From Aphrophora alni (Eukaryota; Arthropoda; Insecta; Hemiptera; Aphrophoridae), in the NCBI GenBank assembly GCA_963513935.1, contig OY740774.1, positions 28,291,949-28,355,948 on the forward strand: a stretch of DNA of 64,000 nt, given 5' to 3'. Positions 1-12,058 of this stretch are shown piece after piece (within the stretch, counting starts at the first letter, position 1; each line of letters opens with the position of its first letter). A program made the translations under genes and the position numbers. The notes under the pieces are model-generated. The model saw only the letters and a program-made list of their open reading frames with translations, did no database searches and had not been told where the DNA came from.

Positions 1-349
1 TTCTTCACAAGTAGTATTACTGTGTTGACAACATCTCACACCGCGACTTTCAAACAGCTTTTTTGAAAGGCTAGCCTGGTGACGTCGACAATGAGTTTAC
101 TTGATACTGGTAGTAATCGATTTTACTCCTTAAAACCTAAACATATTTCAAACTATGACAGAAACTATTTTTAGTTTTTAGATATTTTTGAAAATAAATT
201 AAATAAGATGTGTCGAAGCAAACTTTTGTCGTCGTTCCCAAAACCGAAATTTCATTGTATCTTATGAATGACACAGACACCAATAATATTTTTTAGATTC
301 GTTCAGTTTGGATACGAACAAATTGTGGGAATAGGGAAACTAGTAAAGT
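1..349. other. Unassigned AT-rich DNA
   Basis: No recognisable gene, RNA or repeat family is visible. The stretch is AT-rich and ends where the long inverted-repeat element begins. Confidence 0.5.
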
Positions 350-1781
350 ATACATCGTGTTTCCAAAAATCGATACAAAACTTCTGGTGCTTATTGAAAC
401 CAATGAAAAGGTTTATTTAAACTTATTTTAATAAGTTATGGTTTAGTTTTCTATCTAAGCCCCATTTTGTGTTTTTTACTAAAACAAATCATATCTTTTT
501 CGGTAACTGTTATGGATTTAGTGACGCTACTTAGTGGTATAAAGACACAATTTATGGGGGGGGGGAAATGAACAGATTCCCTGTACTCATATAAAAATGG
601 TGGCTATTTAAACTTTTTCACAATCTTAAACCGTTAATTTTTACAAAATATTTAGAAGAGACAAAATAACTTTCATTTTTTAATAGAAAAAGTTTTTTTT
701 TAATTCTTTCTGTAGCTCAAAGAACAATTGTCTTATCGAGAAGAAAGTAAAACATTAAATCTTTGTAGTGGTCTACAACATCAACGATTAGCTTATAACT
801 AATATTTAAGTGTGAATTTTGCAAAATTTACCTCCAAATCTTCACGAGCGTAAAAGACAACTCCTTAATAGACACAGAAAAATAATATGGACGAAATGGT
901 AGCACTTGATTAGGAAAGTTTTTAGCTTTAAGACTGTTGCAATGTGCAATACCGTACATTAAATTGATGTCCGCCATTTATAAATTTGAAAATATGTAAT
1001 TATTATTTTCTGCCATAGTTTGCACGATAATATGAAAATACAATTCCATTTATTCACTCTGATCATTAGCAATAAACTAACTGGGAATAGGTTTATATTT
1101 ACTACAATCACAACAATACTTTGTTAATAATCAGATGTTGTGTAACAATAATACAATTTTTTAATCAGCTGTAGGAAGTTCAATTAAATATGACTGAGTA
1201 AGCGTTGAAATGTTTATTTTGGCTGTATTAAACAGCTGTTTCTTCAACATTGTTGTCTGCAATACACTGTAGACCTTATTACGCATACCTACCAAAATAC
1301 CTTATTACGCCTTATTACGCATTTCTACCAAAATTTTATGATTATTACATATTAATTATTATTTAAGCTACAGGAAGATTTGGGTTTTCAGTTTTTTGTC
1401 GATAACTCGGTTAAACGTTGAGGTACATAATGAATAAAATAATTGTTTGTCGTTAAAATAGAAAATATTTTGTAAAATTAACGGTTTTTCATATAGTTGA
1501 CATAATAAGTTTAAATAGCCACCATTTTGAAATGAGTAAAGGAAATCGGTTGAATATTTTTCTCAAATTGGGCGTTTATAGTACTAAGTCGCATTCAAAC
1601 TTTAAACTCAATATCATTTACCATTAAAAAGATCAATTTTGTTGTTGTTAAAAAACAAAATGGCGGCTAGATAGAAAACTAAGCATTTTATGAAATATGT
1701 TTATGTAAAATTTTCATTGGTTTTGATGTGAGGAACAAGTTCTTAAAGTTTTAAACGGCTTTTGGAAACGCTCTGTGTACT
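350..1781. mobile_element. Element with ~340-bp terminal inverted repeats
   Basis: The left arm (about 350-700) reads again in reverse complement at about 1440-1781. Shared blocks, in order from the outer end, are a terminus like TACA-CGTGTTTCCAAAA, then ACCAATGAAAA, TTAGTTTTCTATCTA, a CCATTTTGT block, ATGGTGGCTATTTAAACTT and CCGTTAATTTT. The outer ends begin in TACA on both sides, which would fit a TA target duplication, as made by Tc1/mariner-type elements; this is inference. The 740-bp centre holds no open frame, so the unit would be non-autonomous. A run of ten G at 556-565 interrupts the left arm only. A diverged single-arm relative starting TACAGGGTGTTTC lies at 20363-20760. Alternatively it is two independent insertions in opposite orientation. 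Confidence 0.7.
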
Positions 1782-1839
1782 GTTTTGTTTTATAAATGCT
1801 GGAAGCGGGTTTTTACACTTCTGGCACCTAAAGAGGTTT

Positions 1840-2460
1840 TGTACACTTCCTCAATTCTAGTCGATCCAGTTTATTTCCATGTATATACTCCAGTTATTCC
1901 CTAATTTATCTTCTGTTGAAGATCAGGAGTCACCTTCGCTCCAATACTTCACAATTCACAAGTATGTGTTCTGTTGTTTCTTTATGGTCGACCACATAGT
2001 CTGCATTTCAAGCTACCTAAGGCATTTAAATGTTTCTTAAATATTTCACTTGTAGTTACGAAGCTGAATAACTTTCCTTGGTTGCGCTTTATAAGGCTAC
2101 ATACCTAGAGTTTTTATGTATTTGTAAAATAAATACATTTATATCTTTCCCTTTCAGGTGTCTCTTACACCTTCACAAATCGAATCTTGCTATAGTTTGT
2201 TCATTCAGTAAGTAATTTCAGTTACAAACTAAACGTCTGCGAAAAACGTAATTGTAAGAAGGTAATTAAACGTCATAAATTTGTGTATTGTCGTGCTCTC
2301 CTTTCTTTGCCAGTTCGTCAACCTTCTCTTTTCCTTTGAACCCTTTACGAACGCTGATTGAAGTTTGAGAGCTTCAAGGTCTGATGATTGTCCCACACTA
2401 ACAAAGAATTGTATTCGTGGTAACCTACAGCTTGTATCGCTGCCATATGTTGTTGTTAAT
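1840..2460 (-). pseudogene. Decayed non-LTR retrotransposon (Jockey/R1-like) RNase H and C-terminal end
   Basis: Read on the minus strand in shifting frames. Near 2298-2335 it gives KGKEKVDELAKKG, which fits the RNase H end found in Jockey/R1-class ORF2 proteins (GNEKADELAKKG). Upstream of that (about 2360-2400) LVWDNHQTLKL resembles the DS-x-x-ALKAL segment of the same domain. Further downstream (about 1940-1990) it gives HKETTEHILVNCEVLERR, like the C-terminal ETxEHIL-C-x-R zinc-finger-like region that follows RNase H. Several stops and frameshifts separate these blocks, and the reverse transcriptase is absent. It is a dead 3' fragment. Clade assignment is from motif order only. Confidence 0.6.
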
Positions 2461-3640
2461 TTATAATAAAATCGTGGTAACAGTAAAAAGTTAAATTTTG
2501 GACAACTTTAAACAAATACATGAGTAATGTTTAATAAATATTATAAATTATTTATAGTTTACTTTTGGTGTTTATGATTATTTATATATAAATGGAAATA
2601 ATTTTCTGTCAATAATATGGTAATATCTATGAAATTTTAAATATTTGGAGTGATACTTTCCAATATTCAGGTTTTTTCGTTATTACATTTTTTGCTTTAT
2701 GCATTTAAAATTTTTGTTTTTAAAAATACCTTAAAAAGCTATGTGTTTTCGTAGTTACCTTAAACAAATAATGCTAATTGTAATAGACTGTATTGTATTA
2801 AAAAAAAAATTCTCTATAGTATAAGTTTTCATTTGTTAACCGAATTAAAATTATGTTAACAATTTTGGAATTTAGAGTTTTTAAATATATTTGGTTAACA
2901 AAAATATTATTGTTACATTTAACAATATTTTATTATAATGTAGACTTTTATGAACACAACAGTGTGTACATGATAGACTTGGGTTACATCTACATTTGTT
3001 TGTAATTTTGTTTTTACAAAACACGAGATATGCATGTGCCAGTTCGAGGGTTAAATTTTAAAAAAAAGAAGAAAAAAAAATCAGTTTGGGAGTTCGGGTA
3101 GGAGGGGGACGGGGGTGAAATAGAATCGGAAATATTCACAAAATTCTCAATACCAATTTTGTCTCTGATTACTCTCTCTCTCTATATAAGTGAGGAAGTG
3201 CGAAATTATGGTTGATAACATGAAAACAAAATAACAGTTTACTTTTCCTTTTACAGGCCTATTAACATAATAGTGTGCAATAAAATCTTTTCTGACCTGT
3301 ATACTTTAGATTCGATTGTAATGAAAACTAACATATTTTGCCAAATTTGTGTAGCCCAGGGACACTACAATGTCTTACTGACTACTAGTTTGTGGAACAG
3401 TAGGGTGAACCAACAATAGCATGCGGTGCGTAGAATGGCTATACGCACCATCAACGTCAAAGAACTAATTCATTTAGATGCAGAAAGCTTTTATGATCAA
3501 AATTAAAAATGATTAAAACATTAAATCTAAAATGCGTGAAGCATTGACCTGTTCAGTACGAAGAAAATTTTGTGTACACGTAACAACTGAAGATGACATC
3601 AGAAAGAAGAAGAAACGTCTCTTGTTATATCAATTAGTGA
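2461..3640. other. No feature recognised
   Basis: AT-rich sequence with short A and T runs and a purine-rich patch at 3059-3120. I see no coding, RNA or repeat signal that I can name. Confidence 0.5.
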
Positions 3641-3702
3641 CGAGGTCCCGGATGTTAAATGGCTAGACCTCTCGCCTTGTGTGTAAGAGGTTTCGAACTT
3701 AA
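3641..3702 (+). mobile_element. tRNA-like SINE head remnant
   Basis: The stretch reads like a worn tRNA. It starts GAGGTCCCGGATG, has an A-box-like TGGCTAGACC, a CCTCT...AGAGG pairing around an anticodon-like CTTGTGTGTAAG, and a B-box-like GGTTTCGAACTT (consensus GGTTCGANTCC). There is no matching acceptor stem and the 3' flank is AT-rich, so it is not a functional tRNA gene. A tRNA-derived SINE 5' end is the best reading. No second copy was found in this window. Confidence 0.5.
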
Positions 3703-4499
3703 AATATTTTCGGTTTCAACCTAGAATATTGAGTAAAAGCGAGGAGCTACGATTAATAGCGAATACTGGTCGTTAAAGTAAGAGTTACAGTTACTGGAAC
3801 TAGATTTTCTGACCACATTTCACTGGATGAAAACCCTTCTATAGATCTACAACAAATAAAAGAAAAAGCCTTTGAGCATGACCGAGCTTCTCCCCCCCCC
3901 ACCTCATACTTTCCTGTTACTCCGCCGTACTTCTCCCACTTGTTCTGTCATAACGCGATGTATGGTGGGAGGCAGATTTCTTCCTCAATTACGTATATAC
4001 ATTGTTCTTTCCTTTGTTGTAGACCTATATCAATGGACTGCTTTGTAAGGATTTAATCATTTGATTTATTTTCATTCGGTGATACGTATAAACTTTTACT
4101 TGATGTTAACGATAATACACAACATAACTACAATAAAGTACATAAATATAAAATGTAACAAGAAAGAGGTTTTGTGAACACATAATTTATGATGACATAA
4201 AGTATAATGGTTCTCTGCTGTTTCGATAGTTGACTTCAATTTTTAAGATAATGCAAATTGTAACGCTTACGCGATATTTTATGATCGGCTTTATGATAAT
4301 GTAAAATGTTCCAGATAATGTATAGTGTGATCTTTCTTCTTTATGATGTTCGATGGAAGTGCACACAAATTTTACAGTGTCAAAGGTAAAGAGTTAAATA
4401 TTGTACTAACTTTCTCACAAGCTCAAACTCAAGCACAAAACCAAAATAAAATCAGACAAAAATAATCTTTATGTGCCCATTTTGGAACTGTAATCACAT
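3703..4499. other. No feature recognised
   Basis: AT-rich, with a C9 run at 3892-3900. No gene or family identified. Confidence 0.4.
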
Positions 4500-5360
4500 C
4501 ATCAGAATTAATCATACGCCGTGGTCTTCACAACAACCGAACGCCATTCCTGCCTGTTAGCTGCCTCTCACTCTCAGCCTTCTAAGATCCTCCTCAACAT
4601 CATCCAGCTACCTTTTTCGTGCCCACCGTCTCAGTCTGAATTCTCCTGGGTGACCGTCAAATAATTTCTTGGTACCCCTCTCCTCATACATGCTTTATAG
4701 TATCCAAGGAGTGTGCATCGTTTAGTTTCGACCATCAGCAATATGTTATTTTTTTAAAGTTCTTTGATTTCTCCCCACCTCATCTTTTATTATCGGCCCA
4801 AATATCTAATTATTGTACGATCGTAAATATTCGATTTTCTTCCTTCTCTGTCATAACCCATGGTTGGTGCATTATAGGTCTTAGTTCAGTTTTATATATG
4901 GAAAATTTAAGTTTACTCCCTATGTTGTTATTTTTAAAGATATATTGTAAAGCTGCATAGTAGCTATTCCTTACAGCCAACCTTGCTCCGATTTTTTTTT
5001 TTGATAAATCATTATTCATTTGACACAAAAGTTCCTAAAATGATTGTATCCCCAGGAAACGAGAATAAACCAAAAGTCTTCTAGAACGTTTCTTTCGATT
5101 TAATACCATATATTTGGTGTTCCACTTGTACGCCCAGACCGAAAACACTAGCTACTTCTCCCAACTCTTAATAAGTTACACTGATAGACATCTCATTTCT
5201 TACCAGGATCATCATATCGTCTGCATACGCCATAATCTTGCAGAGTCTATTGTACAGTACAAGAGTTGATGTTAGTTTTCCTCACACCATATGAAAACAC
5301 GGATCGCCTTGTCCCAATCCATTTCGTAAACTAAAAGGTACTGATAAGTTTCTCTACGCC
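4500..5360 (-). pseudogene. RTE-like LINE: reverse transcriptase end and C-terminus
   Basis: On the minus strand, in broken frames, the order matches RTE-type endonuclease-reverse transcriptases. NGLGQGDP (about 5290-5315) is the conserved GLRQGDP block. IMAYADDMMIL at about 5210-5235 contains the catalytic YADD (codons at 5216-5227). A 72-residue open stretch at 4810-5028 has ARLAVRNSYYAALQYIFKNN and YKTELRPIMHQPWVMTEKEENR, matching the YKTLIRPVLLYGSETW..EENRL thumb region. TKKLFDGHPG and LDDVEEDLRRL at about 4580-4690 match the C-terminal PRKRWLDDVEEDLRRLGV. The 5' end with the endonuclease is missing. Stops and frameshifts make it inactive. A separate plus-strand copy of the extreme C-terminus is at 50240-50605. 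Confidence 0.8.
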
Positions 5361-6302
5361 TGAATTACACTTGCCATCATCAGAATATTTTCTAATTCTT
5401 TGGAGGTCATTTATTTTCATAGACATAAATTAATTGAAACCATGACATTATTCCAAAATAATTTTTCAAGAAGCTCACACATCATTTTTCTTTTCAAAGT
5501 TTGTCAGCTAAAAAACACAAATAATATGTTTAACTTGACAATCATATTTGAGAAGATAGAAACTGATCTAAACTTATTCATTTAAAACAAATTATAGCAA
5601 TACAAAATCAAATCTGGAATAATAATGTCAATCCATTCATTACCCATCCATTCAGTAACGTCAGATATTTATTAAGATTTGTAAGAAGAAATTAAGAAAT
5701 TGTAAATCATCAATTAATTATGAAAAGTTCATTTAGATATTCACCAGTTCAAATAATCACTATCATGGAAGTGTGAGTCCATTTTTCATTTTTTACAGTA
5801 TTTAAAAATCTTTAAAATTTAACAATTAAATAGAATAACACAATCAAATCAATGATGAGATTAAAAGTTTTAAATCTTGTGCGTTCTAAGAGTTCCTTAG
5901 TAATCATAGAAAGATATATGTATGTTGGAAGAAGAAGAAATTTTAAAAGGAAGAGCAGAAATTATTAATAAGATACGTTTCAGACAAGTGAATAGCGATT
6001 CTAATATACACTTGAGGGGAATCTCTAATAAACAGAGGGGAATCAGATGACATCGCAAAATAAAATACCAACAAATATGTAAACGAATTAACAGTGTAAT
6101 AAATAAATCTATTTTGGAGAGTCAACTTAAATGTATATATTTCCTTACGACACAAATTATTATATATAAAGTTACCATTGTGTACATTTCATTTACATCT
6201 ACAGAGAATTCAATAACTAAACTGTTTGACGGAAGTAAAATCTAATCGATTATTTTTTTACGGTAATCGATATTTTAACACATTCGTATACACTAAATCA
6301 TT
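5361..6302. other. No feature recognised
   Basis: AT-rich, no supported gene. The short open frames here (60-70 codons) have no recognisable motif. Confidence 0.4.
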
Positions 6303-6540
6303 CTTGTAAAATATTAGCAATCTATAATTAAATTATAATTCCTCCAAGCTTTGAAAGACTAAAATGTCTTTGATATCATGCCTGTAAATAAAGTTTGCAA
6401 ATATTTATATATTTTAAAAGATTTGTAAAATATTAATGATCTATAATTAAATTATAATTCCTCCAAGCTTTGAAAGACCAAAATGTCTTTGATAACATGC
6501 TTGTAAATAAATTTTACAAAATTAATATTTCTATATTATA
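6303..6540. repeat. Tandem duplication, ~119 bp, two copies
   Basis: A block containing ATCTATAATTAAATTATAAT, CCTCCAAGCTTTGAAAGAC and AAAATGTCTTTGATA is present twice; CTATAATT falls at 6322 and 6441, so the period is 119 bp. The copies differ at scattered positions (for example GACTAAAATG versus GACCAAAATG), so the duplication is not fresh. Confidence 0.85.
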
Positions 6541-7499
6541 AAAGATTAATCTCATTCAAAGTTTGTTTCATATTTTTGTTACTTTTCAGATTAATAAATA
6601 TTGTTCACCTCGATCCTACATTTCATATAATTAAAAACAATTTGAACAGATTATCAGATTAGCTACCCTGTGTAAGAAAAATACAACCAGAGATAAAAAA
6701 TTATATCAATCTTTGATAAATGTATTTTATTTAAACATTATAAAAGATAAGCATCGCAAGACATAATTATCAATAATCAACGTTCCTTGAAGATTACGTT
6801 TAATCGAAACACGTCACGTATAACAATGTTCAACTAGAACTGTACAATCGATCTGTTGTTGATACACTATAAACAAGGAATCAGAAATCATTTCCCATTC
6901 ACACAATAGTCTCGCCCTAATGTTAGTTGCGGTTCATTAAACCGGAAACAATTACACTACAAACTAACTCTATTGGACACCCTTTGACTCTTGCAAAACA
7001 AATGTTTTGAAGAAATGAATCAAATGTTCTTGTCAGATCATGAATTATAATAATGTAAGACGATCTTGTGGTCGTTTTGGTTATTTTTTATTATTATATA
7101 ATCATTAAATGACATCGAAGGAAGTACCTCAGTTTACAGAGGTGCGCCATTAAAATAGAGACAAGTAAATATATCAACGGGCTCCTATGAAAAATGTTTT
7201 AGGAAAAGTTTTGAATATCGAGGAGGCAATACAATGACATTATTAATGTTCGGTCAGTTTTTGAGGTTAACTCAATTTAAATAGAAACCTATGATTCATT
7301 ACATTTTTATTATATATATATATATATTTTTTTATATAATTCTTAGAGACAAAAATTTTGGTGACGTTTTAGAGTTAAGTAATCAAAATTGGTCGCCTTT
7401 GGTTGTGATATCGCATCAGCAAAGGTTTTTAAATATGAATCGCATTTCTGCGAGCATGTGATGAAGAATGCAACGTGTATGGTTTGTTTTACTCTTAAA
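6541..7499. other. No feature recognised
   Basis: AT-rich sequence with a short (TA)n near 7313-7326. No gene or repeat family named. Confidence 0.4.
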
Positions 7500-7741
7500 G
7501 CAGTCCACAGGAGAGTGATGTAATAACTCGACAAACTCGTATCGAGTCCCCTAAATTAATTAAAGTTATTAGGAGAGTGAGCAGTCCACAGGAGAGTGCT
7601 GTAACAGCTCGACAATCTCCTATCGAGTACCCTCAATTTATTAAGTTTATTACCAGAATGAGGAGTCCACAGGAGAGTGCCGTTAAATTTAACAAACTCG
7701 TATGAATTATCCTCAATTTATTTAATTTATTAGGAGAGTGT
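7500..7741. repeat. Tandem repeat, 81-bp unit, three copies
   Basis: AGTCCACAGGAGAGTG occurs at 7502, 7583 and 7664, exactly 81 bp apart. Each unit continues with a (CTCGA)CAAACTCGTATCGAGT-like segment, CCTCAATTTATT and TTATTAGGAGAGTG. The first two copies are closer to each other than to the third. The ACTCG..CGAGT segment inside units 1 and 2 can form a small hairpin. Confidence 0.9.
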
Positions 7742-8729
7742 ATTTTTTGTATAGCTCTCACATAATCTTAAAAAAATGGTAGAAAATATAATATAATTCA
7801 AGTGTAAAATGTCTGTATCGCTTTCAAGAAATTATTCGCTCCACTACGCGTCGCACGATAACTGTTTCTTTAGTAAGATAAAGACCTACAGTTAGATTTT
7901 CTCTGTAATTTATTTTTTTTTAACTTAATTTTTTCTCAGTTAATATTTAATATTTTTCTTCTTACTCTTATTTAGTTATTTTCTACATAATTCAAACAGC
8001 CTACTTCCTGTTACTTCTCGTATTTTTCTTTTATATAATTTTTTACATTACGTCGTAAATTACTTGCTATGACTTTTTGTAAATTCCAAAATAATCTTTC
8101 AACAAGCTCGTTAACGCGACATATTACAATTTCCTTTTCTAGTTTGTCAGCTATTAAAAACAATAAATCTGCTGTGAAAAGATTGTTTTAAAATTTGAAC
8201 AGGTTTCCGGTAGTGACGCCAACTTGGGTCGCGTCCAGAAAGACTGCGTGACACAGGAAGCAACACACTCGATGTCTGTCTGGGTTTATTTTCGTTTTGT
8301 AATATTTCAAGACTGTACTCTTTAAATATGTTTCAAGGATAAGACTTTTCATTTCTATTTGCCAATTTGACTGCGACAAACCTCATTTGGCTAGCAGTTC
8401 TCAGGTAGACGACGGAAAAAGATTTTTTGCAGTTGTTTTTGTAGCCTCATTAAAAATGATTCATGACGAATGTGTTCATAAATAAACACCCAAGTATTAA
8501 TACTAGAAGTGAGAAACATCTAGGAGTGAGACTGTAATGTTTCTGTAGTGACACCGTCTCGATCAGCTGTTCATAACTTTATAAATTTTAATAACTTTGT
8601 CGATTGACACCACTGAAAAGTTTAGTCCTTGCTCTTTCAATGTTTAGCTTTTATCTTCATCACGTTTACCAGTTTGTCTTGTACAGATATGTATTACATT
8701 CCTTTTCTGAATGAATTTCTTTTTTGTTC
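7742..8729. other. No feature recognised
   Basis: Nothing identified. A minus-strand frame of 63 codons near 8188-8379 has no motif. Confidence 0.4.
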
Positions 8730-8952
8730 CTTCCTTGCTGATTAAAAGCGAGAAACCATCATTGGCTTATACAAAAAAAGAAAATACTCTTAGTCCTCGA
8801 ATAATCTAAAAGCATCAGGGTCGTAAACGAAAGGTTGATCTAGAAAGACCTGATAGGAAAGATGAAACATCTAACCCAAGAGTACATGAATAAAGTGTAG
8901 ATCCAGCTGGGTCCCTTGGGATTGCCATGTCTGTACTCACTTTATGAGGAGT
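8730..8952 (-). mobile_element. Family A SINE-like repeat, copy 1
   Basis: In minus orientation it runs from AAAGTGAGTACAG through CCCAGCTGGATCTACAC, CTTGGGTTAGATG, TTTCATCTTTCCTATCAGG, GACCCTGATGCTTTTAG and ATTATTCGAGGACTA, and ends in ATAAGCCAATGATGG and TCGCTTTTAATCAGCAAGG. These blocks recur in the same order in ten other places here. See the copy at 14453-14705 for the family description. Confidence 0.85.
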
Positions 8953-9439
8953 AGAATGAATTCCTATTATTATTATCATTATTGCGGTATTGGTAATGAT
9001 TCTACACTATCGGAAACATGAAATTCTGATCAATAATTTAGTTTTCAACTGTTGTTTGCTTGATAAAAGACATACTTCTATTAGAAAATGAAAACGTAGT
9101 TTTGTCCTTTCCCACGTTAATTTGTAAATTTTCTGAAGCATCATAATAAAAGTTATTTTTCTAATTTGTGTCGCAAAAATATGTTGTTATTATATCTTTC
9201 TTTTTACTGGATTTCTCAAAAACAGGCGATTTTGTGACATTTAGGTTCGGTGTAAAGACCATATCTTTGATTCTTGATATTCTGACTTCAAAATAATTCA
9301 ATCAATCAAAATTCTCATTTCAAAGATGGATTGTATTTTTTTGTTAATTTGTAATAAATTCTTGAAAATCTTCTTTTTTTTTAAAATTAAAGACATTCTA
9401 CACTATACTTTTTTATTTATAGGTTAGTAATGTTATGTT

Positions 9440-10100
9440 TATGTGATATGGTCGAAAATCGATATAAAGTTTTTTGCAGATACATCGATTTTGAGAACCC
9501 CTGAGTCTAAAAAGTATCTCTACAAACAATTTGAAATGTGCGCATATCATGATGTTTTATGTTTTTTAAAATGTAATTTTCATGTTTTTGATCATCCAAA
9601 ATTTGGCCTCCATTTTTATGGCCTCATCAATTTATGCTCAAATATAGCTTCTAAGGACCCAAACAAAACGAATTGGTCGCCATATCTAAAAAAAACTGGT
9701 TCATGAGTTATATGTTAAAACCAAAAATTAAGCCGTAGGATTGTAATAAAAGAAGTAATTTGGTAAAATTTTAGTCAAATTGATGATCAATGACACAAAC
9801 TCATGTGAAATACTGCAAATAAAATAAACTTTGCCGCTGTCATTATAAAAGCTCAATTTTAATCAAATACTCGTTGGTTTTATGACACAAATGAAACATG
9901 TTTATTAGGTCCTATGTAATATATAAATATTTTTTCAAACACTGCCTCCGTGGTTTATTTTCATTTTTAACTTGATAACTATCGAATTTACGTTTTGTCG
10001 ACGAATAGTTTCGGTTGATTGGTTTTGGGATGGGCGAGTGAGAAAGTTTGTGCAATGTTTTGTGAGACGATTTGGCACAATTTGTATATCTTCATATTTA
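9440..10100 (+). repeat. Family C interspersed repeat, copy 1
   Basis: It opens with TATGGTCGAAAATCG, GCAGATACATCGATTTTGAG and CCTGAGTCTAAAAAGT, and closes near 10040 with GGGCGAGTGAGAAAGTTTG. The same order of blocks is found at 21665-22270 in plus orientation, and the opening part at 27300-27470 in minus orientation. No coding capacity is evident; the 87-codon frame at 9443-9706 has no known motif. Confidence 0.65.
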
Positions 10101-11384
10101 TATAATGGTTAAATTAGGATATTTTAGGTATACCTGTACCAGAATTTATTGTAATGTATAAAAAAAAAACACACTTTTCGTCATACTGCTTCAAAAACAG
10201 CTGTTTTCAATACATGCATTGAGATGGTAAAGTTGTTATTTTTAGTCCTAGGTCCTAAAAACATCAGCTGTTACCATCGTTTTGAAGGTAAATACCTATT
10301 TACCTATATAACATTTTAGTTTTTGTGAAATTGTTTTCTTATATTATTTGCAGCATAACGAAAAATATAGTTCATCACTCGTCTCCGCCTCTGTTGTTAA
10401 ACTTGAGTTTGTATCGAAAAGCTTCACTTTTGGTCCTAGTGATGAAATATACTATTATTTAAAAATAGCCTACAAATGATTAAAAAATGCATTTTTCTTT
10501 GTACAAAAAACACTAAAAAAAAACTAAATATTTTTTGTACACTTTTTAGAAACTAAAACTAGTTTGTAAAAAAATAATTATGTTTTTAATCATTAATATG
10601 GAATTCCACCAATTACCAACAGTCTTTAGCATAAATAGTTTAATATACTACTAGTTGAAATAAAATTACGAAGAATTTTACTCTATTTTGTCCATAATCG
10701 ACTAAAATGATCTATAACAAGATGTAGTTACTTTTCTTTTGAGTATTTATGTCAAATTTTCAATAAATAACACTGCAAATACGAGGAAAACAGCTCGACG
10801 TTGTTATCATTAATCTAGTGTTAATACAATTTCTACTACTCGATAACCCCACCTACATGTCCGCATATCGACGTGTGAAACAACCAAACAATGAACTCAA
10901 GTGGGCGGTTAATTAAATATATCCGTTTTGAAGATGACGTCGACAAAGAGGGAGTGTTGAGAGGAAATCATGATGTAATGATCATTGTCAAGTCAAATGA
11001 AATAGTTTGAGAGTTACTTTGTGTTGGTTCAGGAAAAGCTGACAAAAAATCACAATAAAATGTAACATAAATATTGAATTGAGGATGACTTTTTTGGGAG
11101 TTGAGAGTTTTGAGTATCAAAATTCGATGTCTGAGGGTATCTTGAATACTATTGATTTCAGTGAAAAATAAAAAAATAAAAATTTAAGCGCACAATAATA
11201 TATTTTTCTGTACAATAAATATGAACGAGATATGGTTATTTCTAGATTGATATTTCATCCTTATCACAATCGCGAAATTCAAGCTAATAACTGGAAAACT
11301 GTAAAGAGTTAAACAAATTGTAAAATCTGTTTTTAATACCTGACTAATATAATATATGCCCATTGCCATTTTGTTTATCATATT
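10101..11384. other. No feature recognised
   Basis: AT-rich with A runs. TGACGTCGAC at 10935 also occurs at 81-90 but without further shared context, so I attach no meaning to it. Confidence 0.4.
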
Positions 11385-11700
11385 TTTAGGATCCTTAGGT
11401 AGAAGTAATCACCCTTATAATTCCATGGGGCTTTCTGTCCGTCTGTCTGTAAGTCGCAACCAGTCTAGACATACAAAACGAAAAAGACTATATATTTTTA
11501 ACTTTGCATTTATATTCTTTGTATTGACCCACATAGAGGAAAAGTACAGCTGTAACAAACAAAAAAACAAACGATACCTTGGGATAGTTTAAGAAAAACT
11601 ATCGAGTTGAATTTAAAAAAAAATGTTATGTGTGGGGTATGAAATAAAACGAAGTTATTCTGTTTACGAATAAATTTCATTTAAATTTGCACAGCTGATT
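11385..11700 (+). mobile_element. Family B interspersed repeat, copy 1
   Basis: The block order is AGGATCCTTA, CTGTCCGTCTGTCTGTAAG, TCGCAACCAGTCTA.ACA, TTTGCATTTATATT, TTGTATTGACCCACATA, ACCTTGGGATAGTT, GTGGGGTATGAAATAAAACG and TTATTCTG. It recurs at about 13525, 13930, 15480 (minus), 28230 (minus), 28860 (minus), 33640 and 34020. No open frame crosses the copies, so the family is non-coding or non-autonomous. Its class is unknown. Confidence 0.8.
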
Positions 11701-11935
11701 TGAAAAAAAACAAAAAAAACTAACATTTCTTTAACAAGTTTACATGTTTTTTTCACCAATAACACTCCAACCGATATTTCTGAGACAATTCCTGTACGTT
11801 TTAGAAACTAGATTTTAGTGAAAATTATTTGAAAAATGTTGAATCCAATTTTAAGAAATTCGTATTATCTAGTGTGGTTTTATGATATATAGATTAAAAC
11901 TCAAACACATATTTCACAAAAATTACGTTTACTTA

Positions 11936-11976
11936 ATCAAACGCGTTTTAACGACAAAGTCGCCATCCTCAGTGAT
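11936..11976 (-). ncRNA. Hammerhead ribozyme-like core (left arm, probably inactive)
   Basis: On the minus strand: stem I AUCA/UGAU, core CUGAGGA, stem II GGCGAC-UUU-GUCGUU (6 bp with two G-U), then AAA where the invariant GAA is expected, a minimal stem III ACGCGU, and U at the cleavage position. The G12-to-A change is expected to abolish activity. Fold deduced by hand. Confidence 0.55.
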
Positions 11977-12017
11977 ACATATAATTATGTTTATAGTTTA
12001 GTTATTGTAGCACATGT

Positions 12018-12058
12018 ATCGCTGAGGATGGCTACTTTGTCGTTGAAACGCGTTTGAT
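12018..12058 (+). ncRNA. Hammerhead ribozyme-like core (right arm)
   Basis: Plus strand: stem I AUCG (12018-12021) pairs with UGAU (12055-12058, one G-U). Core CUGAGGA is 12022-12028. Stem II is 12029-12044, weakened by one U-C mismatch. Conserved GAA is 12045-12047. Self-complementary stem III ACGCGU is 12048-12053. Predicted cleavage follows U12054. The invariant core is intact. The very short palindromic stem III fits the Penelope-type hammerheads, which work best as dimers. Confidence 0.6.

Noticed and set aside
2130..2170. Splice-acceptor-like CTTTCCCTTTCAG|GTGTCT
   Set aside because: It lies inside the minus-strand non-LTR remnant and is explained by that sequence.
3641..3702. Functional tRNA gene
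   Set aside because: No paired acceptor stem or proper D- and T-arms; a SINE head fits better.
10930..10945. TGACGTCGAC shared with 81-90
   Set aside because: Ten-base match with no shared flanks; likely chance.
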